From a bacterium (GTDB lineage Bacteria; Desulfobacterota; Binatia; Binatales; Binataceae), in the NCBI GenBank assembly GCA_014896235.1, contig JADBKU010000016.1:55996-119995 (forward strand): a stretch of 64,000 bases of DNA, given 5' to 3'. Below the pieces are notes generated by a model. It saw nothing but the letters and a program-made list of their open reading frames with translations. It had not been told where the DNA came from and ran no database searches. Positions within the stretch are counted from its first letter, which is position 1, and every line of letters starts with the position of its first letter. A program made the position numbers and the translations under genes. Positions 37,107-45,352 of the stretch are shown piece after piece.

Positions 37107-38075
37107 TCAGGACAAAGCGAACCAGGCGCTTTCGGCGATCCAAAGGGCCGTCATCGCGGCGACTCGCGCGGCGTCGAAAACGCACCAGAAGATCGCGCCC
37201 GACGCATTGCGCGCCATCCGCACAATCACCGCTTCCTGACCGATCGCATCGACGAAGCCCGCCGAATCCTCGCCCTCGATAAAGAGAATTCCCGGCGCGG
37301 AACGCATCTTTTTCACCCAATCCGCCGAATCGCGCCCGTGCGCCGGCACGGCAAGCGCGACACCGCCGCCATGAAAAACGGGGGCCCGCACGATCTGCAC
37401 GGCCGGCGATATGGCGTCTCCGGCCAGCGCCGAAATCTGCGCGCCGAGCGCCTGCGCGCTCTCGGCGGCGCCAGCCGGCATGAACAGGTTGAATGCGAGT
37501 TGCTGCGCGTCTTCGCCAAGATCGAGCCGCGCGTTCAGCAGGTCGGCGGTTTGATTGAACAGTTCGGAGACCTTTTCGCGGCCCGCGGCGCTCGCTCCCG
37601 TAATCACGCTTGCGCCGACAAATCCCGAATCGATTTCCAGCGCGCGCAAAATCGTCGCGATCACCTGCGCCGCCGGATGCGGCGGCGCGACCCTCCCGCC
37701 TTTGACGAGGGTTTTGATCCGCTCGCGCGGCGTGAGCCCCGGCGCCGCCAACCGGGCGCCGTCCGGCGCCCGCAGCGCCGCGCTCAAGTCGATAACTATC
37801 GGCGCGTCAAGCCGCTCGCCCAGAGAGCGCGCGGCCGCGTCAGGCACGGCGAGAAAAACAATGTCGAAATTCGCGAGATCCGAGGGCTCATCGAGACGCG
37901 CCACCGGATGGCTTTCGCCGGTCGCCTCGACCGAATCGAATGCGCCGCTTTCGGTGGCGAACAGCTTCAGTTCCGCATGCGGGAATCCGCGTTCGCCGAT
38001 CAGATCTGCGATCTGGCCGCCGACGATTCCCGTAGCTCCGACGATCGCGACGCGCGGTTCGCGCCCGTTGCTCAA
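37107..38075 (-). CDS. Aspartate-semialdehyde dehydrogenase-like protein without catalytic Cys (Usg-like)
   Basis: A 322-residue homologue of aspartate-semialdehyde dehydrogenase. The NADP-binding start VAIVGATGIVGGQIADLI and the dimerisation half (QQLAFNLFMPAGAAESAQALGAQISALAG) are clear. Where Asd has N-P-x-C-[ST] the sequence reads VAPPHPAAQVIATIL, so the acylated Cys is missing, and the later substrate-binding RVPV region reads RAPVFHGGGVALAV. This matches the Usg-1 type of Asd relative better than a working Asd. It occupies the asd slot between leuB and truA. A true asd should be elsewhere. Confidence 0.8.
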   Translation of the reverse strand: MSNGREPRVAIVGATGIVGGQIADLIGERGFPHAELKLFATESGAFDSVEATGESHPVARLDEPSDLANFDIVFLAVPDAAARSLGERLDAPIVIDLSAALRAPDGARLAAPGLTPRERIKTLVKGGRVAPPHPAAQVIATILRALEIDSGFVGASVITGASAAGREKVSELFNQTADLLNARLDLGEDAQQLAFNLFMPAGAAESAQALGAQISALAGDAISPAVQIVRAPVFHGGGVALAVPAHGRDSADWVKKMRSAPGILFIEGEDSAGFVDAIGQEAVIVRMARNASGAIFWCVFDAARVAAMTALWIAESAWFALS

Positions 38076-38134
38076 AATCGCGCCTCTTTGCAGCCCGCCG
38101 GATTCATCGGCGCGCCGCTCCTGACTGCTTGCGA

Positions 38135-39247
38135 TCAGGCCTCCGGCTCAAGGCTCTCGATACGCTCGCGCACCAGCCGGCCCATCGCCTTGCATCCGAC
38201 GACCTTGACGCCCGCGCCGCCGCCGAGATCGCGCGTGCGGTAGCCGTCGCGCACGACGCCTTCGACCGCCTGCGTAATCAATTCCGCCTCCGCGCGCATC
38301 CCCAGCGAATGCTCGAGCAGCAGCGCCGCCGACAAAATCGCCGCCAGCGGATTCGCTTCGTCCCGCCCGGCGATATCGGGCGCGCTGCCGTGGATCGGTT
38401 CATACAATCCAATCCGATAGCCCGCGCCGTTAAGCTCCTCGCCGAGCGACGCCGACGGCAGCAGCCCCATCGAACCGGCCAGAACCGACGCTTCGTCGGT
38501 CAGGATGTCGCCGAACATGTTCTCGGTCACGATCACGTCGAAATCGCGGGGCCGGCGAATCAGATGCATCGCCATCGAATCGACCAGTTGATGGTCGCAC
38601 TTGACGTCCGGATAGCGCGCGGCGACCTCGGTCGCGATTTCGCGCCACAACCGCGAAGTCGAAAGCACGTTGGCCTTGTCGACCGAGGTGAGCTTCTTGC
38701 GCCGTTCGCGCGCCAGTTCGAAACCGTAGCGCAACACCCGCTCGATTTCGCTTTCCGAGTAATAGCAGGTATCGACCGCCTCGCGTCCGTCCGCGCCGGA
38801 GCGCCGCTCGCTGGGTTTGCCGTAATAGATGCCGCCGGTAAGTTCGCGAATCACCACCAAATCGACGCCGTTGACGATATCCGGGCGCAACGGCGAAGCC
38901 GGCAGGAATTCCTTGACGCTCTTGACCGGCCGCACGTTCGCGAACAGTCCAAGCTCCTTGCGCAGTCCAAGCAGCGCCTGCTCAGGCCGCATCTCGGCCT
39001 TCGGATTGTCCCATTTCGGCCCGCCGACCGCGCCGAGCAATATCGCGTCGCAATCGCGCGCGGCCGCCAACGTCGCATCGGGCAGCGGCTTGCCGTAAGC
39101 GTCGATCGCGTGGCCGCCGATCGGCGCTTCCCTGAATTCGATATCCACGGCGTCGCGCCGTGCGACGACCTTGAGCGCCTGCAAGGCCTCGCCGACGACC
39201 TCGGGACCAATACCGTCACCCTTGAGCACAAGAATTTTGTAGGCCAT
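38135..39247 (-). CDS. leuB: 3-Isopropylmalate dehydrogenase
   Basis: NAD-dependent oxidative decarboxylation of 3-isopropylmalate in leucine synthesis. The 370 residues show YKILVLKGDGIGPEVVGEALQAL at the start, LLGAVGGPKWDN, FANVRPVKSVKEFLP, VVIRELTGGIYYGKPSERR and DVIVTENMFGDILTDEASVLAGSMGLLPSASLGE, the full catalytic set. The ATG at 39247 lies 263 nt after the end of the leuA reading frames, a longer gap than elsewhere in this operon; nothing recognisable is in it. It should be transcribed with leuA under the attenuator. Confidence 0.97.
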   Translation of the reverse strand: MAYKILVLKGDGIGPEVVGEALQALKVVARRDAVDIEFREAPIGGHAIDAYGKPLPDATLAAARDCDAILLGAVGGPKWDNPKAEMRPEQALLGLRKELGLFANVRPVKSVKEFLPASPLRPDIVNGVDLVVIRELTGGIYYGKPSERRSGADGREAVDTCYYSESEIERVLRYGFELARERRKKLTSVDKANVLSTSRLWREIATEVAARYPDVKCDHQLVDSMAMHLIRRPRDFDVIVTENMFGDILTDEASVLAGSMGLLPSASLGEELNGAGYRIGLYEPIHGSAPDIAGRDEANPLAAILSAALLLEHSLGMRAEAELITQAVEGVVRDGYRTRDLGGGAGVKVVGCKAMGRLVRERIESLEPEA

Positions 39248-39510
39248 TACCAGCCGCTGACGCTTGACCGCGACGCGCGCGGACGAAACGCTTTTCTCCC
39301 TCGCCGGTGTTTTCGGGATTTCGGATTGCAGGCGCTCCGCTCGCGCGAATCTGGCTTACGACGCGCCCCATGGCCGATGCGCCCGGCGCACGCCGCCAAG
39401 CGCCGCCGTATCGCAAACGATTGAAAATCCAACGCCCCGAATCAACCCGTAAAAATCGCAACGGATCAGCACTTAGCCCAAGCGCCGCGCCGCGGCAAGT
39501 CCCGCGCGCT

Positions 39511-39690
39511 TTACGGTCCTTCGGCCGGACGCGCGGCCGCGCTCGCCTCCCGCGCCTTGAGCCGGTTGAGCGCGTTCACCAGCGCCAGCGCGCTCGCCAT
39601 CACGATATCGCTATGCGCCCCCTGCCCCGCGACGGTCATTCCGTCCTCGCGCACCAGGCACGACACTTCGCCCAGCGCGTCGGTGCCGCC
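39511..39690 (-). pseudogene. leuA: Detached C-terminal part of leuA (regulatory-domain end)
   Basis: Out of frame with the main leuA ORF and overlapping its last codons. From 39690 the frame reads [17 protein letters not shown], then QGAHSDIVMASALALVNALNRL and a stop at 39511. This matches the last 59 or so residues of 2-isopropylmalate synthase. Between the end of true homology in the main frame (ERFELV) and this point, about 60 residues of the leucine-binding regulatory domain are missing. The change is an internal deletion of about 180 nt whose length is not a multiple of three. Confidence 0.75.
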
Positions 39691-40898
39691 AGCACCAGCT
39701 CGAACCGCTCCGCCGTGCGCCGCGTCTCTTCGTTCGCCAGCGCCAGAATGTCGTCGTCGTACACGACCTTCTTCTTGTCGCACAACGCCTTGAACGCCGC
39801 GAACGCCTTCTCCACGTCGATCGCCGCCGGCTCGACCCCAAGCTCCTTCAACCGGTTAACGAAGGCGTGGCGTCCCGAATGCTTGCCCAGCACCAGCTTG
39901 TTGGACGGAATCCCGATATCTTCGGGCTTCATGATTTCGTAGGTCAGCTTGTTCTTGAGCACGCCGTCCTGATGGATTCCGGCCTCGTGCGCGAACGCGT
40001 TGTCGCCGACGATCGGCTTGTTCGGCGGCACCGGCTGGCCGATTATCTGCGACAGCAGCCGCGACGCCGGATAAATCTGGCGCGTGTCGATTCCGGTCCG
40101 CACTTCCATCAGGTCTTTGCGGGTCCGGATCGCCATCACCACCTCTTCCATCGAAGTGTTGCCGGCGCGTTCGCCGATGCCGTTGATCGTGCATTCGACC
40201 TGGCGGGCGCCGTTGCGCACCGCCGCCAGCGAGTTCGCGACCGCAAGCCCCAGATCATTATGGCAATGCGCACTCCAGATTACTTTATCCGCGCCGGCCA
40301 CACGCTCACGCATATAGGCGAACATCCGCCCGAATTCCTCCGGAATCGCATGGCCGGTGGTGTCGGGCAAATTGATGATCCGCGCGCCCGCCCGAATCAC
40401 CTCTTCGCAGATTTTCGCCATGTAGTCCCAGTCGCTGCGCGAGGCGTCTTCGCACGAAAATTCGATATGGTCCAGATGCCGTTTGGCCCGCGTCACCGCC
40501 CAGGTCGCGGCGTTGAGCACGTCCTCGCGCGTCATGTTCAGCTTGTATTTGAGATGGATATCCGAGGTCGCGATGAAGATATGTATGCCCGGCCGCTTCG
40601 CTCCCTCGACCGCCTTCAACGCCGCGTCCACGTCTTCCTCACGCGTGCGCGATAGGCTCAAAACGGTCGGCCGTTCGAGCGCCTCGGCGATCCGGCGCAC
40701 GGACTCGAAATCCCCCGGCGACGACGCGGCGAACCCCGCCTCGATAATGTCGACGTTCAAGCGCTCGAGCTGGCGCGCGATCGCGACCTTCTCTTCGACG
40801 TTCATCGTACAGCCCGGCGATTGTTCGCCGTCGCGCAGCGTGGTGTCGAAAATCCTTACGTAATCGGCGCCAACGTGTTCGGAACCGGTCGTGGACAT
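39636..40898 (-). CDS. leuA: 2-Isopropylmalate synthase, truncated by deletion and frame change
   Basis: First enzyme of leucine synthesis: condenses acetyl-CoA with 2-oxoisovalerate. The catalytic TIM barrel is intact ([16 protein letters not shown]; metal motif H-x-H in [36 protein letters not shown]). The linker reaches ERFELV and then about 15 out-of-frame residues end at 39636. The C-terminal regulatory domain is almost gone; its last part survives in another frame at 39511-39690. If real, the product could be a barrel without leucine feedback; loss of this domain often also harms activity. GGGAG stands before the ATG at 40898. The leader attenuator lies just upstream. Confidence 0.9.
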   Translation of the reverse strand: MSTTGSEHVGADYVRIFDTTLRDGEQSPGCTMNVEEKVAIARQLERLNVDIIEAGFAASSPGDFESVRRIAEALERPTVLSLSRTREEDVDAALKAVEGAKRPGIHIFIATSDIHLKYKLNMTREDVLNAATWAVTRAKRHLDHIEFSCEDASRSDWDYMAKICEEVIRAGARIINLPDTTGHAIPEEFGRMFAYMRERVAGADKVIWSAHCHNDLGLAVANSLAAVRNGARQVECTINGIGERAGNTSMEEVVMAIRTRKDLMEVRTGIDTRQIYPASRLLSQIIGQPVPPNKPIVGDNAFAHEAGIHQDGVLKNKLTYEIMKPEDIGIPSNKLVLGKHSGRHAFVNRLKELGVEPAAIDVEKAFAAFKALCDKKKVVYDDDILALANEETRRTAERFELVLAAPTRWAKCRAWCARTE

Positions 40899-40957
40899 TG
40901 CGGATCTCCCTCGTCTTCAGCCCATCTTGTGAACCGTAACGGCAACCGCGCCGCGCC

Positions 40958-41001
40958 AAAAAAAACGCCCCGGGTCGCCTGTTCGGCCCACCCGGGGCGT
41001 T
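40958..41001 (-). terminator. leuA attenuator terminator
   Basis: A perfect 12-bp inverted repeat (AACGCCCCGGGT / ACCCGGGGCGTT) with a 14-nt loop, followed on the minus strand by eight T. It begins 25 nt after the leader-peptide stop and ends 59 nt before the leuA ATG, so it can only regulate leuA and genes after it. Confidence 0.92.
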
Positions 41002-41025
41002 GGTCTCAGCTTTTCAAGCCTTTGG

Positions 41026-41109
41026 TCAGGCTTGCACCTCGACGCCCGCGGCGTGGGCCCCCATAAGGGCCAGAATAAGCAGCAGTCCGAGATGCAAGTT
41101 GAACTTCAT
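41026..41109 (-). CDS. leu leader peptide (LeuL-like)
   Basis: A 27-codon ORF, too short for routine calling, opening with ATG at 41109. Its middle reads LGLLLILAL, with Leu codons TTG, CTC, CTG, CTG, CTT, CTG and CTT near the front; the back half is AHAAGVEVQA. Ribosome stalling at these Leu codons when charged tRNA-Leu is scarce would leave the following RNA free to form the antiterminator: GGCCCAC and GGGCGT in codons 17-23 of this ORF pair with GTGGGCC and ACGCCC of the terminator 5' arm and loop. An in-frame ATG at 41121 overlaps the promoter -10 box, so 41109 is preferred. Confidence 0.72.
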   Translation of the reverse strand: MKFNLHLGLLLILALMGAHAAGVEVQA

Positions 41110-41119
41110 TAGGCTTAAC

Positions 41120-41149
41120 ATCCTAGCCAGAGGGACCTTCGCGCGTCAA
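41120..41149 (-). promoter_or_regulatory. Predicted leu promoter overlapping the pssA stop
   Basis: On the minus strand TTGACG, 18 nt, TAGGAT. The -35 contains the pssA stop codon. Transcription would begin near 41113, about four bases before the leader ATG at 41109. Confidence 0.6.
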
Positions 41150-42039
41150 GGCTCGGTCGCCGCGGCATCGCCCGGCTGCGGCGCGGCCCGATCCGCGGCT
41201 TGCGGCGCAGCGCCCGCCGCCAGCGGCGCGGCCGGCAATTTCGCGATTCGCTCGCCCCGCGCCAGCAGGAACAACCCGGACGAAACGTACGCGAGCGCGA
41301 GCGCGAAAAACGTGAACTGCGGCATCGCGAACAGCATCGCCGCGATTACCAGCACCACCGCCATCAGCTCGACCTGGGCGCGGCGATGCGGCGTGAAGGT
41401 TTTGAAACTCGGATACGGCACCCGCGAGATCATCAGCGCCGCAAGCCCCGGGGTGACCAGCGCCATCACGGCGCACAGCATGCGCGGCGACGCGATTTCG
41501 AAATAGCTGTAGGAAAGCACCGCGCCCGCGATCAACGCCGCGGCGCCTGGGACCGGCAAGCCGGTGAAGCGGCGCTTGTCCGTCACCGCCGTCTGTACGT
41601 TGAACCGCGCCAGGCGCAGCGCGGCGCACACCACAAACAGGCCGCTTATTACGATTCCCAGCGAACCCAGCGGACGAATCGCCCAGCTATAGACCAAGCC
41701 CGCCGGCGCGACGCCGAAAGCGACGACGTCGGAGAGACTGTCGTACTCGACCCCGAACTGGCTCGAACTGCGCGACAGGCGCGCGATTCGCCCGTCGAGA
41801 CCGTCGCACACGAAGGCCACGACGATCATCGTCGCGGCCAGTTCGAAGTGATCGCTCATCGACGAAATCAGCGAGTAGAATCCCGCGAGCAAGCCGAGCG
41901 ACGTAATCGTCGCCGGCACCACGAAAATCCCCCGCCTGAGTGGTTCGGCCATCTTTTCCCGACGCGCCTTGAGCGCGGCCGGCGCAAGCCGCATCCGCTC
42001 GCGTCCTCCAAATTCGCTCCGCGCCTCGCCGCCGTTCAT
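41146..42039 (-). CDS. pssA: CDP-diacylglycerol--serine O-phosphatidyltransferase
   Basis: Makes phosphatidylserine from CDP-diacylglycerol and serine in the inner membrane. The 297 residues have the CDP-alcohol phosphotransferase motif D-G-x2-A-R-x8-G-x3-D-x3-D in CDGLDGRIARLSRSSSQFGVEYDSLSD, followed by several hydrophobic helices and an Ala/Pro-rich hydrophilic tail. This is the Bacillus-type (subclass II) enzyme. Its ATG overlaps the psd stop as ATGA. Together they form the phosphatidylethanolamine pathway and share a transcript with ilvC. Confidence 0.95.
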   Translation of the reverse strand: MNGGEARSEFGGRERMRLAPAALKARREKMAEPLRRGIFVVPATITSLGLLAGFYSLISSMSDHFELAATMIVVAFVCDGLDGRIARLSRSSSQFGVEYDSLSDVVAFGVAPAGLVYSWAIRPLGSLGIVISGLFVVCAALRLARFNVQTAVTDKRRFTGLPVPGAAALIAGAVLSYSYFEIASPRMLCAVMALVTPGLAALMISRVPYPSFKTFTPHRRAQVELMAVVLVIAAMLFAMPQFTFFALALAYVSSGLFLLARGERIAKLPAAPLAAGAAPQAADRAAPQPGDAAATEP

Positions 42040-42734
42040 CGATCAAGTTCTCCGATCACGCTTTCGCCCGCACGCACGCGCTCGCCGACGGCGACCGTCG
42101 CCCGGTAACCCGCCGGCAGATAGTGATCGACGCGGCTGCCGAACATGATTACGCCGACTCGCTCGCCGCGCGCGACCTTCGCGCCCGGTCGCACCCGGCA
42201 TACGATTCGCCGCGCCAGATAACCCGCCACCTGCACCATCGCATGCCGCCGCCCGGCGGCGTCGGCGATAACGATCAGATTGCGCTCGTTATGCTCGCTG
42301 GCGGCGTCGCTGTAGGCGGCGCGAAATTCGCCGGGCGTATGCCTGACGACGGCGATTTCGCCCGCGACCGGCGCGCGATTCACGTGCACGTCCAGCGGCG
42401 ACATGAAAACCGAGATCCGCAGATACGCCCCTTCGCTCTTGAGCTCGACTGGCGCGCCGGCGCCAATATCCGTGACCTTGCCGTCGGCCGCCGAAAGAAT
42501 CGCATCGGCGGGCGCGGACGTGTTGCGTTCCGGATCGCGGAAAAACATCCCGATCGCGAAGGCCGCGATCAGGATCAAAACTCCCAGCGACTCCGCCCCC
42601 GAAGCGGCGAAGATCACGCCAACCGCGGCCGCGCCGGCAGCGTAGTAGGCGCCTTCCGGCGCGATACCCATCCGCCGCGCGATCCACGAGCGCAGCCCTT
42701 CCGGCGCCGCGCCGCCTGCTTCGGATTCGCCCAA
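42036..42734 (-). CDS. psd: Phosphatidylserine decarboxylase proenzyme (short form)
   Basis: Decarboxylates phosphatidylserine to phosphatidylethanolamine after self-cleavage to a pyruvoyl enzyme. Short-form (Bacillus-like, about 215-230 residues): AYYAAGAAAVGVIFAASGAESL membrane segment, FFRDPERNTSAPADAILSAADGKVTDI, ISVFMSPLDVHVNRAPVAGEI, and the cleavage site Gly-Ser in VIMFGSRVDHYLP. Start: TTG at 42734 gives 232 residues. Homologues usually begin near the inner ATG at 42671 (MGIAPEGAYY), which is equally likely. It directly precedes pssA with ATGA overlap. Confidence 0.94.
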   Translation of the reverse strand: MGESEAGGAAPEGLRSWIARRMGIAPEGAYYAAGAAAVGVIFAASGAESLGVLILIAAFAIGMFFRDPERNTSAPADAILSAADGKVTDIGAGAPVELKSEGAYLRISVFMSPLDVHVNRAPVAGEIAVVRHTPGEFRAAYSDAASEHNERNLIVIADAAGRRHAMVQVAGYLARRIVCRVRPGAKVARGERVGVIMFGSRVDHYLPAGYRATVAVGERVRAGESVIGELDR

Positions 42735-42743
42735 TGTACGAGC

Positions 42744-43759
<1,016 letters not shown>

Positions 43760-43780
43760 CCTGATTTTCTCCCGGAATTT

Positions 43781-44302
43781 TTATTCCCTGACGTGGCGAT
43801 GGTTGTGATTTGATTCGAGTTGCACCGAGCGCGCCATCGCGATCTTTCCCGTGCGCACCATCTCCTTGATGCCCAACGGCCGGACCAGCGCGATAAACGC
43901 CTTGATCTTGCCGGTGTCGCCGGTCACTTCCACCGTCACCGAGCGCGGGCCGATGTCCACGACATGGGCGCGGAACGCGTGCACGATTGAATCCAGCTCA
44001 GTGCGGGTGCGCTCGTCAGTGGCGACTTTCACCATCACCAGTTCGCGATCGACGGTCTCGACTTCCTTGAAATCGGTGACCTTGATCACTGAAACCAGCT
44101 TGTTGAGCTGCTTGTTGATCTGCTCGAGAATCTGATCGTCGCCGGACGTGACCAACACAATCCGCGAGACCGTCGGATCCTGCGGATCCTCGTTGACCGT
44201 AAGCGACTCGATGTTAAAGCCGCGGCTCGAAAAAAGCCCGACTACCCGGGACAATACGCCGAATTCGTTCTCGACCAGAACCGATATCGTATGGCTTGGC
44301 AT
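43781..44302 (-). CDS. ilvN: Acetolactate synthase small (regulatory) subunit
   Basis: The 173-residue regulatory subunit of acetohydroxyacid synthase gives valine feedback. The ACT domain is MPSHTISVLVENEFGVLSRVVGLFSSRGFNIESLTV; the C-terminal ALS_ss_C domain includes ELVMVKVATDERTRTELDSIVHAFRAHVVDIGPRSVTVEVTGDTGKIKAFI. The large subunit IlvB usually lies directly upstream in this operon type, but here the upstream gene is a YdcH-like protein. The start is ATG at 44302. Confidence 0.95.
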   Translation of the reverse strand: MPSHTISVLVENEFGVLSRVVGLFSSRGFNIESLTVNEDPQDPTVSRIVLVTSGDDQILEQINKQLNKLVSVIKVTDFKEVETVDRELVMVKVATDERTRTELDSIVHAFRAHVVDIGPRSVTVEVTGDTGKIKAFIALVRPLGIKEMVRTGKIAMARSVQLESNHNHRHVRE

Positions 44303-44343
44303 CGCGGATGGATCATCACAATCGGCCCCGCCCCGGTATGCGC

Positions 44344-44577
44344 TTAATGCGCTTCGTCGTGCTGATGGCGATTGAGGAGATCCATCATACGATCCTTCGA
44401 GGCCAATTTCAGCTTCTGAATGCGTTTCTTTTCCAGTTCCTCAGCGGGAGTCAGATAAATCTTGTGGCGAAAGGCTTCGAGCTGCTGTTTGAGTCGGAGA
44501 TGTTCCTGATACAGCTCCCTTAGACGCTCGTCATGAACGGCATGCTGCAGGATTAGCTCTTCCTCTCGATGTTCCAT
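44344..44577 (-). CDS. YdcH-family (DUF465) protein
   Basis: A 77-residue all-helical protein: EELILQHAVHDERLRELYQEHLRLKQQLEAFRHKIYLTPAEELEKKRIQKLKLASKDRMMDLLNRH. This is the DUF465 pattern, including the conserved LTPxEExEkkrLqKxKLxxKDxm segment. The function is unknown; the family is common and often near housekeeping genes. GAAGG lies nine bases before the ATG at 44577. Its first 47 nt overlap the end of tsaB. Confidence 0.9.
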   Translation of the reverse strand: MEHREEELILQHAVHDERLRELYQEHLRLKQQLEAFRHKIYLTPAEELEKKRIQKLKLASKDRMMDLLNRHQHDEAH

Positions 44578-45352
44578 TTTCGACGCCTTCTTTCCAATTT
44601 ACGGTGGCGGAATTGATCGCCGCGCCGGACGGCCGCACATAACGCGGTTCGAGACTCTCAGGCCGATCGCTCTCGCCCCGCGCAATCCGCTCCGCGCCCA
44701 GCGCTGCGATATACGCTCCAGCAAGCTTGAGTTCGGCGTTCCCGGCATGCGCGCCAACCCCGCCACCGCGCCGTTGCACGAACGCGCAGGCCTCCTGCGC
44801 CTTTTGCTCTCCGACGAAAACAACCTCGCCGGCCGTCTGATTGGCGAAGTCTTCAAGGGTAACGACCAAGTCACCTGAAAGTCTTTCTAGCGCATCGGCG
44901 CCGACCCGGTAAAGGGAAGTGTAAACCTCGCCACGCCGCGCGTCGATCAGAGGGCAGATGGCCGTTCCTGCGCTGGCTTCTGGACGCGTCGCGCCGCAGA
45001 GCGCCATTGCGTCCAGCGACGATATTCCCACCAATTTCAAGCTCGAAGCGATTATAAGGCCCTTGGCGTAGCTTAAACCAACTCTGAGACCCGTGAACGA
45101 ACCCGGACCGATTCCGACCGCGATCGCGGCGAGATCGGCCATCCTGAGGCCCGCTTCGGCCATCGCGGCGTCCACCAAATCCGGCAGATCGGCGCCGTGG
45201 GACCGCGCGGGACGGTTCACAGACGCCATCACACGGCCTTCGCCGACGATCCCGATTCGCGCCACCGGCGTTCCCGTTTCGAGGCCGAGGACCGGCCCGG
45301 CGGCGGCGCCGGCCGCAAGAAGTTGGTCAACCAATAATACGCGATATGTCAT
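44531..45352 (-). CDS. tsaB: tRNA threonylcarbamoyladenosine biosynthesis protein TsaB
   Basis: Non-catalytic partner of TsaD in making t6A37 of ANN-decoding tRNAs. The 273 residues include VLGLETGTPVARIGIVGEGRV, RSHGADLPDLVDAAMAEAGLRMADLAAIAVGIGPGSFTGLRVGLSYAKGLI (the family hallmark) and PLIDARRGEVYTSLYR. The N-terminus carries about 20 more residues than usual because the ATG at 45352 lies inside the end of rseP (26-nt overlap); no better start was seen. The C-terminal end overlaps the YdcH-like gene. Confidence 0.92.
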   Translation of the reverse strand: MTYRVLLVDQLLAAGAAAGPVLGLETGTPVARIGIVGEGRVMASVNRPARSHGADLPDLVDAAMAEAGLRMADLAAIAVGIGPGSFTGLRVGLSYAKGLIIASSLKLVGISSLDAMALCGATRPEASAGTAICPLIDARRGEVYTSLYRVGADALERLSGDLVVTLEDFANQTAGEVVFVGEQKAQEACAFVQRRGGGVGAHAGNAELKLAGAYIAALGAERIARGESDRPESLEPRYVRPSGAAINSATVNWKEGVENGTSRGRANPAACRS

